A DNA stretch of 64,000 nucleotides from an uncultured Craurococcus sp. (GTDB lineage Bacteria > Pseudomonadota > Alphaproteobacteria > Acetobacterales > Acetobacteraceae): contig CADCTD010000001.1 of assembly GCA_902805545.1 (NCBI GenBank), positions 124,001 through 188,000 on the forward strand. Reading direction: 5' to 3'. Below the pieces are notes generated by a model. That model ran no database searches and was not told the DNA's origin. It saw only the letters and a list, made by a program, of their open reading frames with translations. The position numbers and the translations under genes are program-made. Shown piece after piece: positions 1 through 8,890 of the stretch; position 1 is the stretch's first letter; the number at the start of each line of letters is the position of its first letter.

Positions 1-63
1 GCCTGGGAAGTCGGCCTCGCCTGCGGCGGCAAGCTGAAGGTCTTCGTGGAGAAGCTCTCGTGA
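1..63 (+). CDS. XdhC/CoxI family protein, C-terminal end (partial)
   Basis: Only the last 20 codons are in the window. They read CGGKLKVFVEKLS before TGA, which resembles the GLxCGG...VFVE end of the XdhC/CoxI N-terminal domain. That family helps insert the sulfurated molybdenum cofactor into xanthine or CO dehydrogenase-like hydroxylases. The stop overlaps the GTG start of the next gene, which carries the matching Rossmann half. The two halves are therefore probably separate co-translated proteins. Too little sequence is present for a firm family call. Confidence 0.6.
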   Translation, partial: AWEVGLACGGKLKVFVEKLS

Positions 64-764
64 CTCCCGAGACCCTCGCCGCGCTGGAGGCGGCGAAGGC
101 GGCCAAGCGCCCGGTCGCCCTGCTGACCCGCCTCTCGGATGGCACGCAGCATCTCTGGCCGGAGGCGGAGGTCCCGGCCCCCCTCGCCGAGGCCGCGGCG
201 AAGGCGCTCGCCGATGACGCCGCCGCCAACCTCACCCTCGATGGCGAGGCCTGGTTCATCCACCCGCACAATCCGCCGCTGCGGCTGATCGTCGTCGGCG
301 CGGTCCATATCGCCCAGGCCCTGGTGCCGATGGCCCAGGCCGCCGGCTATGCGGTGACGGTGGTCGATCCCCGCCGCGCCTGGGCGACGGCCGAGCGCTT
401 CCCCGGCATCACGCTCATCCATGAATGGACCGACGATGCGGTCGCCGCCCTCGCCCCCGATGCCCGCAGCGCCGTCGTGACGCTGACCCACGACCCCAAG
501 CTCGACGACCCCGCGCTCGACGCCGCGCTGACCTCGGACTGCTTCTATATCGGCGCCCTCGGCAGCCGCCGCACCCACGCCAAGCGCGTCGCCCGCCTCA
601 CCGAGGCGGGCCACTCCGCCGAGGCCATCGCCCGCATCCACGCCCCCGTCGGCCTCAACATCGAGGCGGTGACGGCGCCCGAGATCGCGCTGTCGATCCT
701 CGCCGAGGTGGTGGCGACCCGGCGCGGCGCGGCGCTGGCCCGCCGGCCGGCGCTCGCCGCATGA
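60..764 (+). CDS. xdhC: XdhC-type Rossmann-domain protein, molybdenum hydroxylase maturation
   Basis: This 234-aa protein matches the C-terminal Rossmann domain of the XdhC/CoxI family, which loads molybdenum cofactor onto xanthine/CO dehydrogenase-type enzymes. A nucleotide-binding strand-turn-helix starts near residue 78 (LIVVGAVHIAQ), followed by VVDPR near 103, THDPKLDDPAL near 143 and the family signature YIGALGSRRTHAKR near 163. The usual GAGH turn reads GAVH here. The GTG start overlaps the previous stop, and the gene overlaps the next start by ATGA, so all three are co-transcribed. The hydroxylase structural genes are presumably upstream, outside the window. Confidence 0.85.
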   Translation: MTPETLAALEAAKAAKRPVALLTRLSDGTQHLWPEAEVPAPLAEAAAKALADDAAANLTLDGEAWFIHPHNPPLRLIVVGAVHIAQALVPMAQAAGYAVTVVDPRRAWATAERFPGITLIHEWTDDAVAALAPDARSAVVTLTHDPKLDDPALDAALTSDCFYIGALGSRRTHAKRVARLTEAGHSAEAIARIHAPVGLNIEAVTAPEIALSILAEVVATRRGAALARRPALAA

Positions 765-2404
765 TCTTCGGCCCTACCCCGCTCGACGAGGCACGCGGCG
801 CCGTCCTCGCCCATACCGTCCGCCTGCCCGGCCGGGTGCTGAAGAAGGGGACGGTGCTCGACCAGGGCGCCATCGCCGCCTTGCAGGGCGCGGGGCTCGG
901 CAGCGTCATCGCCGCCCGGCTGGAGTCCGGCGAGGTGCCGGAGGACGAGGCCGCGGACCGCCTCTCCAATGCGCTGATGGGCCCGCTGCTTGCCCGCTCG
1001 CGCGCCTCCACCGGCCGGGTCAACATCCTGGCCGATGCCGCCGGGCTGCTGGTGGTCGACCCCACCACCATCAACCGCCTGAACGCGCTCGACGAGTCGC
1101 TCACCGTCGCCACCCTCGCCTCGCATATCCCCGTCTCGGCGAAGGAGATGCTGGCGACCATCAAGGTCATCCCCTTCGCCACCCCCGGCCCGGTGCTGGA
1201 AGTGGCCGAGTTGATCGCCCGCACCGGCCCGCCCGCCCTCTCGCTGCATCCCTTCCGCCCGCTGAAGGTCGGCCTCGTGCTGACCGAGCTGCCCGGGGTG
1301 AAGGAGAGCGTGATGGAAGGCGCCATCGAGGCGACGCGGGACCGGGTGGAGGCGCTCTGCGGCAGCCTCCTTCCCCCCGAGCGAACCCGGCACGAGACGC
1401 AACCGATCTCCGATGCGCTGAACCGCCTGCGCCGCGCCGGGGCCGAGCTGCTGCTGATCGCCGGCGCCTCCGCCGTGGTGGACAGGCGCGACGTCGGCCC
1501 GGCCGGCATCGTCCGCTCCGGCGGCGCGATCGATCATTTCGGCATGCCGGTCGATCCCGGCAACCTGATCTGCCTCGGCCGCATCGACGCGATCCCGGCC
1601 CTCGTCCTCCCCGGCTGCGCCAAGTCGCCGAAGCTGAACGGCATCGACTGGATCCTCCAGCGCCTCTTCGCCGGCCTGCCGGTGACGCCGCGCGATGTCA
1701 TGGGCATGGGCGTCGGCGGCCTGCTGAAGGAGATGGAGGCCCGCCCCCTGCCCCGCGACCACGCCCCGCAGCCCGCCGGTCCCGCCCCGCGCCGCGGCCG
1801 CAAGCTGGCGGCCCTGGTGCTGGCCGCCGGGCGCAGCCGCCGCATGGCGCCGCTCAACAAGCTGCTGGTGCAGGACGACCAGGGCGTCCCCATGGTCGCC
1901 CGCGTGGTGGACAACGCGCTCGCCTCCCGCGCACGCCCCGTGGTGGTGGTCACCGGCTACGAGCATGAGCGGGTGGAGGCGGCGCTCGCCGGCCGCCCCG
2001 TCCTCTTCGCCCATGCCGAGGACTATGCCGAAGGCCTCTCCGCCAGTCTCAAGGCCGGTCTCGGCGCGCTGCCGAAGGATATCGAGGGCGTCGTCATCTG
2101 CCTCGGCGACATGCCGCTCGTCGCCGGGCCGATGATCGACCGGCTGCTGGCGGCCTTCGACCCGGAGGAGGGCCGGTCCATCGTCATGCCGACCTTCCGC
2201 GGCAAGCAGGGCAACCCGATGCTCTGGGCGATGGAGTTCCTGCCGGAAATGATGACCATCACCGGCGACGTCGGCGCCCGCCATCTCGCCGGGAAGCACG
2301 CCGACCGGGTTGCCGAGGTCGAGATGGCCGATGACGCGGTGCTGCGCGATTTCGATACCACCGACGCGCTGCGGAAGGCGCCGGGCTTCGCAAAGGTCAG
2401 GTAG
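761..2404 (+). CDS. MoeA-like molybdopterin-binding domain fused to MocA-like nucleotidyltransferase
   Basis: The ORF track starts this at 425, but ATG 761 overlaps the xdhC stop (ATGA) and starts the recognisable MIFGPTPLDEARG N-terminus, giving 547 aa. Residues about 1-330 resemble the molybdopterin-binding domain of MoeA/CinA-type proteins. Residues about 345-545 form a MobA/MocA-like nucleotidyltransferase with LVLAAGRSRRMAPLNKLL as the nucleotide-binding loop and LGDMPLV as the metal-binding segment. Proteins of this layout are predicted to make the cytosine-dinucleotide molybdenum cofactor used by xanthine/CO dehydrogenase-family enzymes. The 3' end overlaps the convergent amidase by 8 bases. 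Confidence 0.85.
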   Translation: MIFGPTPLDEARGAVLAHTVRLPGRVLKKGTVLDQGAIAALQGAGLGSVIAARLESGEVPEDEAADRLSNALMGPLLARSRASTGRVNILADAAGLLVVDPTTINRLNALDESLTVATLASHIPVSAKEMLATIKVIPFATPGPVLEVAELIARTGPPALSLHPFRPLKVGLVLTELPGVKESVMEGAIEATRDRVEALCGSLLPPERTRHETQPISDALNRLRRAGAELLLIAGASAVVDRRDVGPAGIVRSGGAIDHFGMPVDPGNLICLGRIDAIPALVLPGCAKSPKLNGIDWILQRLFAGLPVTPRDVMGMGVGGLLKEMEARPLPRDHAPQPAGPAPRRGRKLAALVLAAGRSRRMAPLNKLLVQDDQGVPMVARVVDNALASRARPVVVVTGYEHERVEAALAGRPVLFAHAEDYAEGLSASLKAGLGALPKDIEGVVICLGDMPLVAGPMIDRLLAAFDPEEGRSIVMPTFRGKQGNPMLWAMEFLPEMMTITGDVGARHLAGKHADRVAEVEMADDAVLRDFDTTDALRKAPGFAKVR

Positions 2405-3686
2405 AGGCCGCGCGAACCCACTCCGCCCAGGCCAGGGCCTCCCGGTCCTGGCCGAAGCCGGTGACGATCTGTGCCCCGAGCGGCAGCCCCTTCGGTCCGG
2501 TGCCGACCGGCACCGTCACGCAGGGGACATGCAGCAGCGTCCAGAGCGAGTTGAAGGCCGGGTCGCCGGTCCAGCCGAGCCCCTCCGGCGCCTCGCCCGG
2601 GGCGCTCGGCGTCAGTATCGCGTCGTACCCGGCGATGACATCTGCGAAGGCCGCCCGCGCCGCGGCGAAGGCGGTCCGCCCCGCCGCCAGCGCCGCCCGC
2701 CCCTGGCCGAGGCCCCATTCCATCCGCTCCCGCAACCCTTCGGAGAGCTGCGCCGCCGCATGGTCCATCTCCCAGGCCAGCGCCTCGGCCGACTCTCCGT
2801 TCATGACCAGAGCATGCGCCTCGAGCCCGGCGATGACGGCCGCGGGCAGCTCCACCGCCTCCACCCTGGCCCCGGACCGCGCCGCCGCGGCGGCTACCCG
2901 CTCGATCGCCTCCCGCGTCTCCGCCGCCGCCTGATCCGCCGTCGGCCCCCAGCAGAGGCCAAGCCGCGGCGCCTGCCCCGGCCGGCTCTCCGGCGCGCCA
3001 TAATCCCCGCCCGTCAGCCCGGCCATGGCCAGCGCCGCATCGCCCACGCTGCCGGCGATGACGCCGATCGTGTCGAGGGATTCCGCCATCACCTTCATCC
3101 CAGCCCGATGAAGGGTGCCGAAGGACGGCTTGAACCCGACCGCCCCGCAATAGGCCGCCGGCCGGATGATGCTGCCCGCCGTCTGCGTGCCGAAGCCGGC
3201 ATGGAAGAACCCGGCCCCCGCCCCCGCCGCCGAACCGGAGGAGGAGCCGCCCGGCGTATGCGCCGGATTGTGCGGATTGGCCGTCGCCCCCGGATGCCGG
3301 GTGGCGAATTCCGTGGTGACCGTCTTGCCGAGGATCACCGCCCCCGCCCGCCGCGCCAGGGCGACGCAGGCCGCATCGGCTCTCGGCCGGTGCCCGGCCC
3401 AGACGGCCGAGCCGTATTGCGAGGGCTGGTCCGCTGTATCCAGCACGTCCTTCACCCCGAAGGCGAGGCCCGCGAGCGGCCCCGCCCGCCCCGCCTTCAG
3501 CGCCCTGTCGACCGCCGCCGCCTGGCGCAGCGCCAGGGCCGGGTCGAGATGGATGAAGGCGCGGACCTCCGGCTCCCGCGCCGCGATCCGGGCGAGCAGC
3601 GCCTCGGTCAGTGCGGTGACGGAGAGGCGGCCGTCGCGGATGCGCCGGGCGGCGTCGGTGGCGGAGAGGGTCGCGGGATCGGTCAT
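2397..3686 (-). CDS. Amidase (amidase-signature family)
   Basis: This 429-aa enzyme of the amidase-signature superfamily hydrolyses a carboxamide by a Ser-cisSer-Lys triad. The parts are visible: Lys about 79 in FGVKD, cis-Ser about 148 in the GGSSSGSAAG loop, and nucleophile Ser about 172 in GTQTAGSIIRPA. There is no signal peptide, so it is cytoplasmic. It is a stand-alone gene convergent with the molybdenum-cofactor operon. A paralogue of the same type sits at the far end of the window. The substrate cannot be read from the sequence; it is not a GatA, because gatB/gatC are absent nearby. Confidence 0.88.
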   Translation of the reverse strand: MTDPATLSATDAARRIRDGRLSVTALTEALLARIAAREPEVRAFIHLDPALALRQAAAVDRALKAGRAGPLAGLAFGVKDVLDTADQPSQYGSAVWAGHRPRADAACVALARRAGAVILGKTVTTEFATRHPGATANPHNPAHTPGGSSSGSAAGAGAGFFHAGFGTQTAGSIIRPAAYCGAVGFKPSFGTLHRAGMKVMAESLDTIGVIAGSVGDAALAMAGLTGGDYGAPESRPGQAPRLGLCWGPTADQAAAETREAIERVAAAAARSGARVEAVELPAAVIAGLEAHALVMNGESAEALAWEMDHAAAQLSEGLRERMEWGLGQGRAALAAGRTAFAAARAAFADVIAGYDAILTPSAPGEAPEGLGWTGDPAFNSLWTLLHVPCVTVPVGTGPKGLPLGAQIVTGFGQDREALAWAEWVRAAST

Positions 3687-3809
3687 GGCTCGAGCTTAGG
3701 CCAAAGGCCGGAGGGCGCGACAGCGTCCGCGGAGGCAATCGGCCGGCAAAAGCATCGCCCTCCGCAACGCCGCTGGCGCCGGCCCCGCCGTGCCCCCAGA
3801 TTGCCGCCA

Positions 3810-4334
3810 ATGCCCTCCTCCATCCGCGTGGCCGAGGCGCCGAATGGTGCGCTCACCTACGCCGTCCCGCTGCCGCCCGAGCGCCTGCCCCCCGTCGCCC
3901 CGCGCCAGCTCCTGGCTGCCTGGGAGCTGGCGCGCGAGGCCGCCGGCCGCCAGGAATGGGGCAAGCCCCGCCGCCTGCTCTTTCCCCGCGTCGAGGGGGA
4001 GCCGATGGAGCTCGCCATCGCCGACCGCGACGCCGCCGCCTGGGCCGAGGCCATCGACTCGGCGGTCGGCCTCGACACGATCAGCGGCCTCAGCCTCTGC
4101 CTCCGCCTGCTCGCCCTGGTCGAGATCCTTGGCCGGGCACCCTGGCTGGCCGCACTTTTCGCCGTCAGCCGCCAGGGAATCGACCTGCATCCGGCCCTGC
4201 TCTCCGCAGCGGCCGCCATGCCGCTGGACGCCGGGGCGCGGTTCGACGAAACCGGTCTCCGTCGGCTATTGTCCCGGCCGCTGCCCCAGGGCTCTCCCCC
4301 GGGCGGCGCTTCGAGCCTGGGCCGCATCGCATGA
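3810..4334 (+). CDS. Hypothetical protein
   Basis: This 174-aa protein is not recognised. ATG 3810 is preferred to the much longer upstream ORF, because that ORF would lie antisense across the whole amidase. The protein is Ala/Pro/Leu-rich with a hydrophobic stretch in the middle (LSLCLRLLALVEILG, near 90-105) that is more likely a buried helix than a clear membrane span. Its stop overlaps the ATG of the downstream lipoprotein gene, so the two are probably translated together. No function can be assigned. Confidence 0.6.
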   Translation: MPSSIRVAEAPNGALTYAVPLPPERLPPVAPRQLLAAWELAREAAGRQEWGKPRRLLFPRVEGEPMELAIADRDAAAWAEAIDSAVGLDTISGLSLCLRLLALVEILGRAPWLAALFAVSRQGIDLHPALLSAAAAMPLDAGARFDETGLRRLLSRPLPQGSPPGGASSLGRIA

Positions 4335-4741
4335 CGGATGACCTGATGACACGCCTCCTCCCGATCGGCCTGCTCGCCCTGCTCGCCGCCTGCGCCGGCA
4401 GGCCGGACCCGGCCGTGGTGCCGCTGGCGGGCAATGCCGCGCCCTCCCGCGCCGCCATCGCCCCCGGGCCCGGCGCCGTCCCCACCGTGCCGCCGCCGAG
4501 CGCCGCGCTCCGCGACCAGGCCGCGCTCGCCGCCGCCTGCCGCGCCGATGCCGACCGTATCGTCACCTTCCGCGACCGTGGCCAGCTGATGCGCGAGGAT
4601 GAGCGCGACGCCCGCATCGGCACCGATTCCAGCATCTATGCCCGCCGCGGCGAGACCGACCGGCTGGGGCGCATCTTCGAGCGCGACCGCCTCGCCGCCG
4701 ACTGCGTGCAGGAGAACACCCGGACCCCGCCGCAGCGCTGA
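4331..4741 (+). CDS. Small putative lipoprotein
   Basis: The product is 136 aa. A hydrophobic N-terminus ends in a lipobox (LLAAC, Cys about 21), which predicts signal peptidase II processing and membrane anchoring. The mature part has a Pro/Ala-rich linker, then a charged helical region (DRDADRI...RDRGQLMRED) and one further Cys near the end. ATG 4331 overlaps the upstream stop; an in-frame ATG at 4346 would give a more typical signal peptide and is a fair alternative. I do not recognise the family. Confidence 0.6.
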   Translation: MTDDLMTRLLPIGLLALLAACAGRPDPAVVPLAGNAAPSRAAIAPGPGAVPTVPPPSAALRDQAALAAACRADADRIVTFRDRGQLMREDERDARIGTDSSIYARRGETDRLGRIFERDRLAADCVQENTRTPPQR

Positions 4742-4841
4742 TGGCCATCCGCGGCTCGGGGCGAGCTTCGGTCCGGCCGATCCACCGGACCGGCGGCATC
4801 GGATCGCCCGAACCGGAGGACAGATCGGGGTCCGCGGGCCG

Positions 4842-6095
4842 GTGCGCAGGGAGACCGCCATAGGCGCCTTCGGCGCGCTGGGCCGCGCCCTCTCGCATCG
4901 CGACGCGCGGCTCTTCTTCGGCGCCTCGCTCACCTCCTGGACCGGGCTCTGGATCCATCAGATCGCCGTCGCCTGGCTGGCCTGGGAGCTGACGAAGAGC
5001 GCCTTCTGGGTCGGCATGGTCGCTTTCTGTGACCTGGCGCCGGCCGTCATCTTCAGCCCGATCGCCGGCGCCGTCGCCGACCGGATGGACCGGGTGAAGC
5101 TCACCATGGCTGCGCAGGCGACCATCGCCCTCGAAGCTGCCGCGGTCGGCACGCTGCTCGCCACCGGCCATCTCGGCATCGGCCTGCTGCTGGCGCTGGA
5201 GGTGCTGAAGGGCACCGCCTCCTCATTCGCCCAGCCGGCGCGGCAGAGCCTGATGCCCGGCCTCGTCCCGCGCGCCGACCTGCCGGCCGCCGTCGCCTGC
5301 AATTCGCTCTGCTTCAATGTCGCCCGCTTCATCGGCCCCGCCATCGCCGGGCCGCTGATCGCCACCTCCGGCGTCGTGCCCGCCGTCTTCCTCAACAGCA
5401 TCGCCTATCTCGTGGCGACGCTGACCATGCCCAGGCTCCGCGTCGAGGCCGCGCAGCGCCGCGGCCATGTGCCGGAAGGCAGCGTCCTCGCCGAGACCGT
5501 CGCCGGCTTCCGCTATGCCGGGAGGCATCCGGGCATCGGCCCGCTGCTCGGCTTCGCCGCCGTGGCTGCGGTGCTGATGCGCGGTGTGCAGGAAATCCTG
5601 CCACCCTTCGTCGAGCGGCTCTTCGAGCGGGGTGCGGAGGGGCTGGCCATGCTGACGGCCTGCATCGGCATCGGCGCGCTCTTCTCCGGCCTCTGGGTCG
5701 CCGGCCGCGGCAAGCTGGAGGGGGCGGTGACGCTCGCCGTCCTGGCCGCCGCCTGCCAGGCGGTATTCACCATCGGCTTCGCGGCGACGGGCGTCTTCCC
5801 CTTCGCCCTGCTTTGCGCCGCGCTGATGGGCGCCAGCGCCTCGGTGCATGGCATCCTGGTCCAGACGCTGGTGCAGAACGCCGCCGACCCGGCGATGCGT
5901 GGCCGGGTGCTGAGCCTCTGGGGCATGATCGTCCGCGCCTGCCCGGCGAGCGGGGCGCTGGCGCTCGGCGTGGCGGGCGAGTTCCTCGGCCTCCGCTGGC
6001 CGACCATCGGCGCCATGCTGGCCGCGCTGCTCGTGGTGGGCTGGGGCTGGCGGCGGAAGCCTGCGATGGTGGCGGCGCTCGAGACGAGAAGCTGA
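4842..6095 (+). CDS. MFS transporter, EntS/MFS_3-type exporter
   Basis: This is an integral membrane protein of about 417 aa with roughly 12 hydrophobic segments. It opens with LSHRDARLFFGASLTSWTGLWIHQIAVAW-type sequence, and ADRMDRVKL matches the loop 2-3 signature of the major facilitator superfamily. The overall pattern fits the MFS_3 group, which includes the enterobactin exporter EntS. It is probably a proton-coupled exporter of small molecules. The start is uncertain: GTG 4842 is the only plausible one before the first membrane segment and lacks an ideal ribosome-binding site. The next gene follows 17 bases on and may be co-transcribed. Confidence 0.8.
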   Translation: MRRETAIGAFGALGRALSHRDARLFFGASLTSWTGLWIHQIAVAWLAWELTKSAFWVGMVAFCDLAPAVIFSPIAGAVADRMDRVKLTMAAQATIALEAAAVGTLLATGHLGIGLLLALEVLKGTASSFAQPARQSLMPGLVPRADLPAAVACNSLCFNVARFIGPAIAGPLIATSGVVPAVFLNSIAYLVATLTMPRLRVEAAQRRGHVPEGSVLAETVAGFRYAGRHPGIGPLLGFAAVAAVLMRGVQEILPPFVERLFERGAEGLAMLTACIGIGALFSGLWVAGRGKLEGAVTLAVLAAACQAVFTIGFAATGVFPFALLCAALMGASASVHGILVQTLVQNAADPAMRGRVLSLWGMIVRACPASGALALGVAGEFLGLRWPTIGAMLAALLVVGWGWRRKPAMVAALETRS

Positions 6096-6112
6096 CCGGA
6101 GGAAACAAGACC

Positions 6113-7228
6113 ATGGACGACCTGCCGCTCCCCGCCGGCATAAGCGCGCGCTTCCTCGACGGCATCAACGGATTGCGGATGCATGTGCTCGAGGCCGGCG
6201 ACCCGGACGCGCCCTGCCTGCTGCTGCTGCACGGCTTCCCGGAACTCGCCTTCTCCTGGCGCAAGGCAATGCTGCCGCTGGCCGAGGCCGGCTACCACGT
6301 CGTGGCCCCCGACCAGCGCGGCTATGGCCGCACCACCGGCTGGAGCGCCGATTATGACGGCGACCTCGCCCCCTTCCGCCCCTTCAACCTGGTACGGGAT
6401 GCGATGGGGCTGCTCGCTGCCCTCGGCCATGACGGCGTCGCGGCGGTAGTCGGCCACGACTTCGGCTCGCCCATCGCCGCCTGGTGTGCGGTCCTGCGCC
6501 CCGACCTGTTTCGCCGTGTCGTGCTGATGAGCGCGCCCTTCGCCGGCCCTCCCGCCCTGCCGCAGGGCAGCGCGCCTCGCAGCGCGGCGCCCGACATCCA
6601 CGCCGCCCTGGCCGCCCTGCCGCGTCCGCGCAAGCACTATCAGTGGTACTACTCCACCCGCGAGGCCAATGCGGAGATGCAGCACGCCCCGCAGGGGCTG
6701 CATGCCTTCCTCCGCGCCTATTACCATGCGAAGAGCGCCGACTGGCCGGAGAACCGCCCCTTCCCCCTCGCCGGCTGGACCGCGGAGGAGCTGGCGAAGC
6801 TCCCCGGCTACTACGTCATGGACCTGGCGAAGGGCATGGCCGAGCAGGTCGCTCCTGACATGCCCCCGCCAGACTCCGTCGCCGCCAACCGCTGGCTGCC
6901 CGAGGCGGAGCTTGCCGTCTATGCGGCGGAGTATGCCCGCACCGGCTTCCAGGGCGGGCTGCAATGGTACCGCTGCAACACCAGCCGCCGCTTCGAGGCG
7001 GAGCACCAGCTGATGGCCGGCCGCCGCATCGCCCAGCCCTCGCTCTTCATCGCCGGCGCCAGCGACTGGGGCATCCGCCAGGTGCCCGGTGCGCTGGAGC
7101 GCATGCAGCGCGAGGCCTGCTCCGACATGCGCGGCTGCCACCTGATCGAGGGCGCAGGCCATTGGGTGCAGCAGGAGCAGCCGGAGCGGACGGTCGCGCA
7201 TCTGCTCGACTTCCTCCGCTCTTCCTGA
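6113..7228 (+). CDS. Alpha/beta hydrolase, epoxide-hydrolase-like
   Basis: The protein is 371 aa. The start at ATG 6113 is set by the ribosome-binding site GGAGGA ten bases upstream; the longer track ORF is a read-through of the MFS gene. It shows the epoxide hydrolase/haloalkane dehalogenase pattern: oxyanion motif HGFP (about 40-43), DQRGYGR (about 67-73), nucleophile Asp about 116 in GHDFGSP, and a catalytic His near the end in GAGHWVQ. An Asp nucleophile separates it from Ser esterases. It is probably a soluble hydrolase of epoxides or haloalkanes; the substrate is unknown. Confidence 0.82.
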   Translation: MDDLPLPAGISARFLDGINGLRMHVLEAGDPDAPCLLLLHGFPELAFSWRKAMLPLAEAGYHVVAPDQRGYGRTTGWSADYDGDLAPFRPFNLVRDAMGLLAALGHDGVAAVVGHDFGSPIAAWCAVLRPDLFRRVVLMSAPFAGPPALPQGSAPRSAAPDIHAALAALPRPRKHYQWYYSTREANAEMQHAPQGLHAFLRAYYHAKSADWPENRPFPLAGWTAEELAKLPGYYVMDLAKGMAEQVAPDMPPPDSVAANRWLPEAELAVYAAEYARTGFQGGLQWYRCNTSRRFEAEHQLMAGRRIAQPSLFIAGASDWGIRQVPGALERMQREACSDMRGCHLIEGAGHWVQQEQPERTVAHLLDFLRSS

Positions 7229-7277
7229 CCGGCAGCGGCACCGATAGTCTCCCGGCCGGAATGCAGGACACCTCGTC

Positions 7278-8252
7278 ATGTTGAACACCGCGATCGTCGG
7301 CATGGGCCGCTGGGGCCGCACCCTGGTGGAGAGCGTGCAGCGGAAGAACGGCGCGGGCCTCCGCTTCGTCGCCGGCACCACCGGCACCCTATCCAAGGCC
7401 GAGACCTGGGCCGCCGAGCAGGGCATCCGGCTGCATCCCGACTATGCCGCGATGCTCGCCGACCCCGAGGTGCAGGCGGTGGCGCTGGCCACGCCGCACA
7501 AGCAGCATGCCGAGCAGGTCATCGCCGCGGCCGCCGCCGGCAAGCATGTCTTCGTCGAGAAGCCCTTCACCCTCAGCCGCGCCTCCGCCGAGGCCTGCGT
7601 CGCCGCCTGCCGCGGGGCGGGCGTGGTGCTGGCGCTCGGCCACAACCGCCGCTTCCTGCCGGCCACGCTCGAGATGAAGCGCATGCTGGCCGAGGGCGCT
7701 CTCGGCACCGTGCTGCATGCGGAAGGGCATATCAGCGGCCCCGGCGCCTTCGGCTGGAAGCCCGGCATGTGGCGCGCCGACCGCGAGGAGAGCCCGCTCG
7801 GCGGCATGGGCGCCATGGGCATCCACATGATCGACATGCTGGTGAACCTGATGGGCCCCTTCGCCGAGGTCACCGTGCAGTCCTTCCCGCGCGTCTCGCC
7901 GCATATCGACGACACCACGGCGATGCTCGCCCGCTTCGCCTCCGGCGCCAGCTGCAACTTCGCCACGCTCTCGCTGACCGCCCGCTACTGGCGCGTCGCC
8001 CTGTTCGGCACCAAGGGCCATCTGGAGATGCAGGGACAGGACCGGCTGGTCTTCACCCCGGTGGAGGGGGCTGGCTGGGCGCGGGACTTCGACAAGGTCG
8101 ACATCGAGGCGGCGGAGCTCGAGGCGTTCGCCGCCGCCGTGGCCGGCGGCCCGGCTTATCCGCTGCCGCTGGAGGAGGCGATCCATGGGGTCGCCGTCTT
8201 CGAGACCATGATCGGCGCCGCCGCCTCCGGGAGCAGCTATGCGATTGCCTGA
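7278..8252 (+). CDS. Gfo/Idh/MocA family NAD(P)-dependent oxidoreductase
   Basis: This is a 324-aa two-domain dehydrogenase. The N-terminal Rossmann fold opens with TAIVGMGRWGRTLV, followed by ALATPHKQHAEQ and the family signature VEKPF near residue 95, where the Lys is usually catalytic. The C-terminal half is the alpha/beta GFO/IDH/MocA domain, including the HMIDMLVNLMGP segment. Members oxidise or reduce sugars, inositols and related polyols. It stands alone between the hydrolase and the RidA-family gene, so the substrate is not indicated by its neighbours. Confidence 0.85.
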   Translation: MLNTAIVGMGRWGRTLVESVQRKNGAGLRFVAGTTGTLSKAETWAAEQGIRLHPDYAAMLADPEVQAVALATPHKQHAEQVIAAAAAGKHVFVEKPFTLSRASAEACVAACRGAGVVLALGHNRRFLPATLEMKRMLAEGALGTVLHAEGHISGPGAFGWKPGMWRADREESPLGGMGAMGIHMIDMLVNLMGPFAEVTVQSFPRVSPHIDDTTAMLARFASGASCNFATLSLTARYWRVALFGTKGHLEMQGQDRLVFTPVEGAGWARDFDKVDIEAAELEAFAAAVAGGPAYPLPLEEAIHGVAVFETMIGAAASGSSYAIA

Positions 8253-8262
8253 CCGGCCACGC

Positions 8263-8291
8263 TTGTCGCTGCTGTAGCAGCGCCCTAGAAC
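8263..8291 (+). promoter_or_regulatory. Putative sigma-70 promoter for the RidA-family gene
   Basis: TTGTCG at 8263-8268 and TAGAAC at 8286-8291 are separated by 17 bases. Each matches the consensus in about four positions. A transcript from here would have a leader of roughly 20 bases before ATG 8319, with AAGGAGG in it. This was found by eye only. Confidence 0.35.
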
Positions 8292-8318
8292 GGCCCTTCC
8301 TTGAAGGAGGGGCAGCCG

Positions 8319-8669
8319 ATGTCGAAGATCACCCGCCAGGGCAGCAACGCGATTCTCTCGGGTTCCGTCGAGTACCACAATTTCGTCTACCTGGCCGGCA
8401 TGACCGCCGACGACCTTTCCCAGGACGTCACCGGGCAGACGCAGCAGGTGCTCGCCAAGATCACCGCGGCGCTGGAGGCCAATGGCACCGACACCACCCG
8501 CCTGCTGAGCGCCCAGATCTGGCTGAAGGACATCCGCGACCGCGACGCCATGAACAAGGTCTGGGTCGAGTGGCTCGGCGATGCCGGCCGTCCGGCTCGC
8601 GCCTGCGTCGAGGCCAACATGGCCGACCCTCGCCATCTCGTTGAGATCATGATCACCGCCTGCCGCTGA
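8319..8669 (+). CDS. RidA family (YjgF/YER057c/UK114) protein
   Basis: This 116-aa protein matches the RidA superfamily, whose best-known members hydrolyse reactive enamine/imine intermediates from PLP enzymes to keto acids and ammonia. GRPARACVEA contains the conserved Arg of the active site, and HLVEIMITA carries the Glu near the C-terminus. ATG 8319 is chosen because AAGGAGG lies nine bases upstream; the TTG at 8301 in the track overlaps that site. It is a single gene, closed off by a strong hairpin downstream. The exact RidA subfamily is uncertain. Confidence 0.85.
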   Translation: MSKITRQGSNAILSGSVEYHNFVYLAGMTADDLSQDVTGQTQQVLAKITAALEANGTDTTRLLSAQIWLKDIRDRDAMNKVWVEWLGDAGRPARACVEANMADPRHLVEIMITACR

Positions 8670-8687
8670 GGGGGCGGGACTCGCAAA

Positions 8688-8715
8688 AGGGCGGCGCCTC
8701 TCGGGGCGCCGCCCT
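8688..8715 (+). terminator. Strong hairpin after the RidA-family gene
   Basis: AGGGCGGCGCC and GGCGCCGCCCT form a perfect 11-bp stem around a 6-base loop, starting 18 bases after the stop codon. The following bases (GTTCGCGAC) have no real T-run, so it is either a weak intrinsic terminator or an mRNA-stabilising hairpin. Confidence 0.5.
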
Positions 8716-8861
8716 GTTCGCGACTGTGGCACGTATGCCAACACACTGTGGCAGGCCTCATTTCTGAGACCATCCCTAGGACGATCCTCCGTTCACGGAC
8801 CGGTAATCGGCCCCTCTTCCAATAAATCACCCTGCGTTTCGAGATGTTTCGCCGCTCTCGG

Positions 8862-8890
8862 TTGCGCGAGACATTTGCGACCCGGATAAA
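8862..8890 (+). promoter_or_regulatory. Putative promoter for the CHAP protein gene
   Basis: TTGCGC (8862-8867) and GATAAA (8885-8890) are 17 bases apart in one of the few A/T-richer patches of the window. The predicted leader contains GAGGT-TACG-ACCTC (8905-8918) overlapping the palindrome CCTCGCGAGG (8915-8924), which could be a protein-binding or RNA-hairpin site. The rest of the 8716-8955 gap shows nothing else. Confidence 0.25.

Noticed and set aside
545-2299. Long minus-strand ORF (584 aa) opposite the molybdenum-cofactor genes
   Set aside because: His/Gly/Arg/Ala-rich shadow product with no domain; the plus strand has two recognisable families.
2397-3686. Amidase as a GatA subunit of tRNA amidotransferase
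   Set aside because: No gatB or gatC nearby, and the length and composition fit a general amidase.
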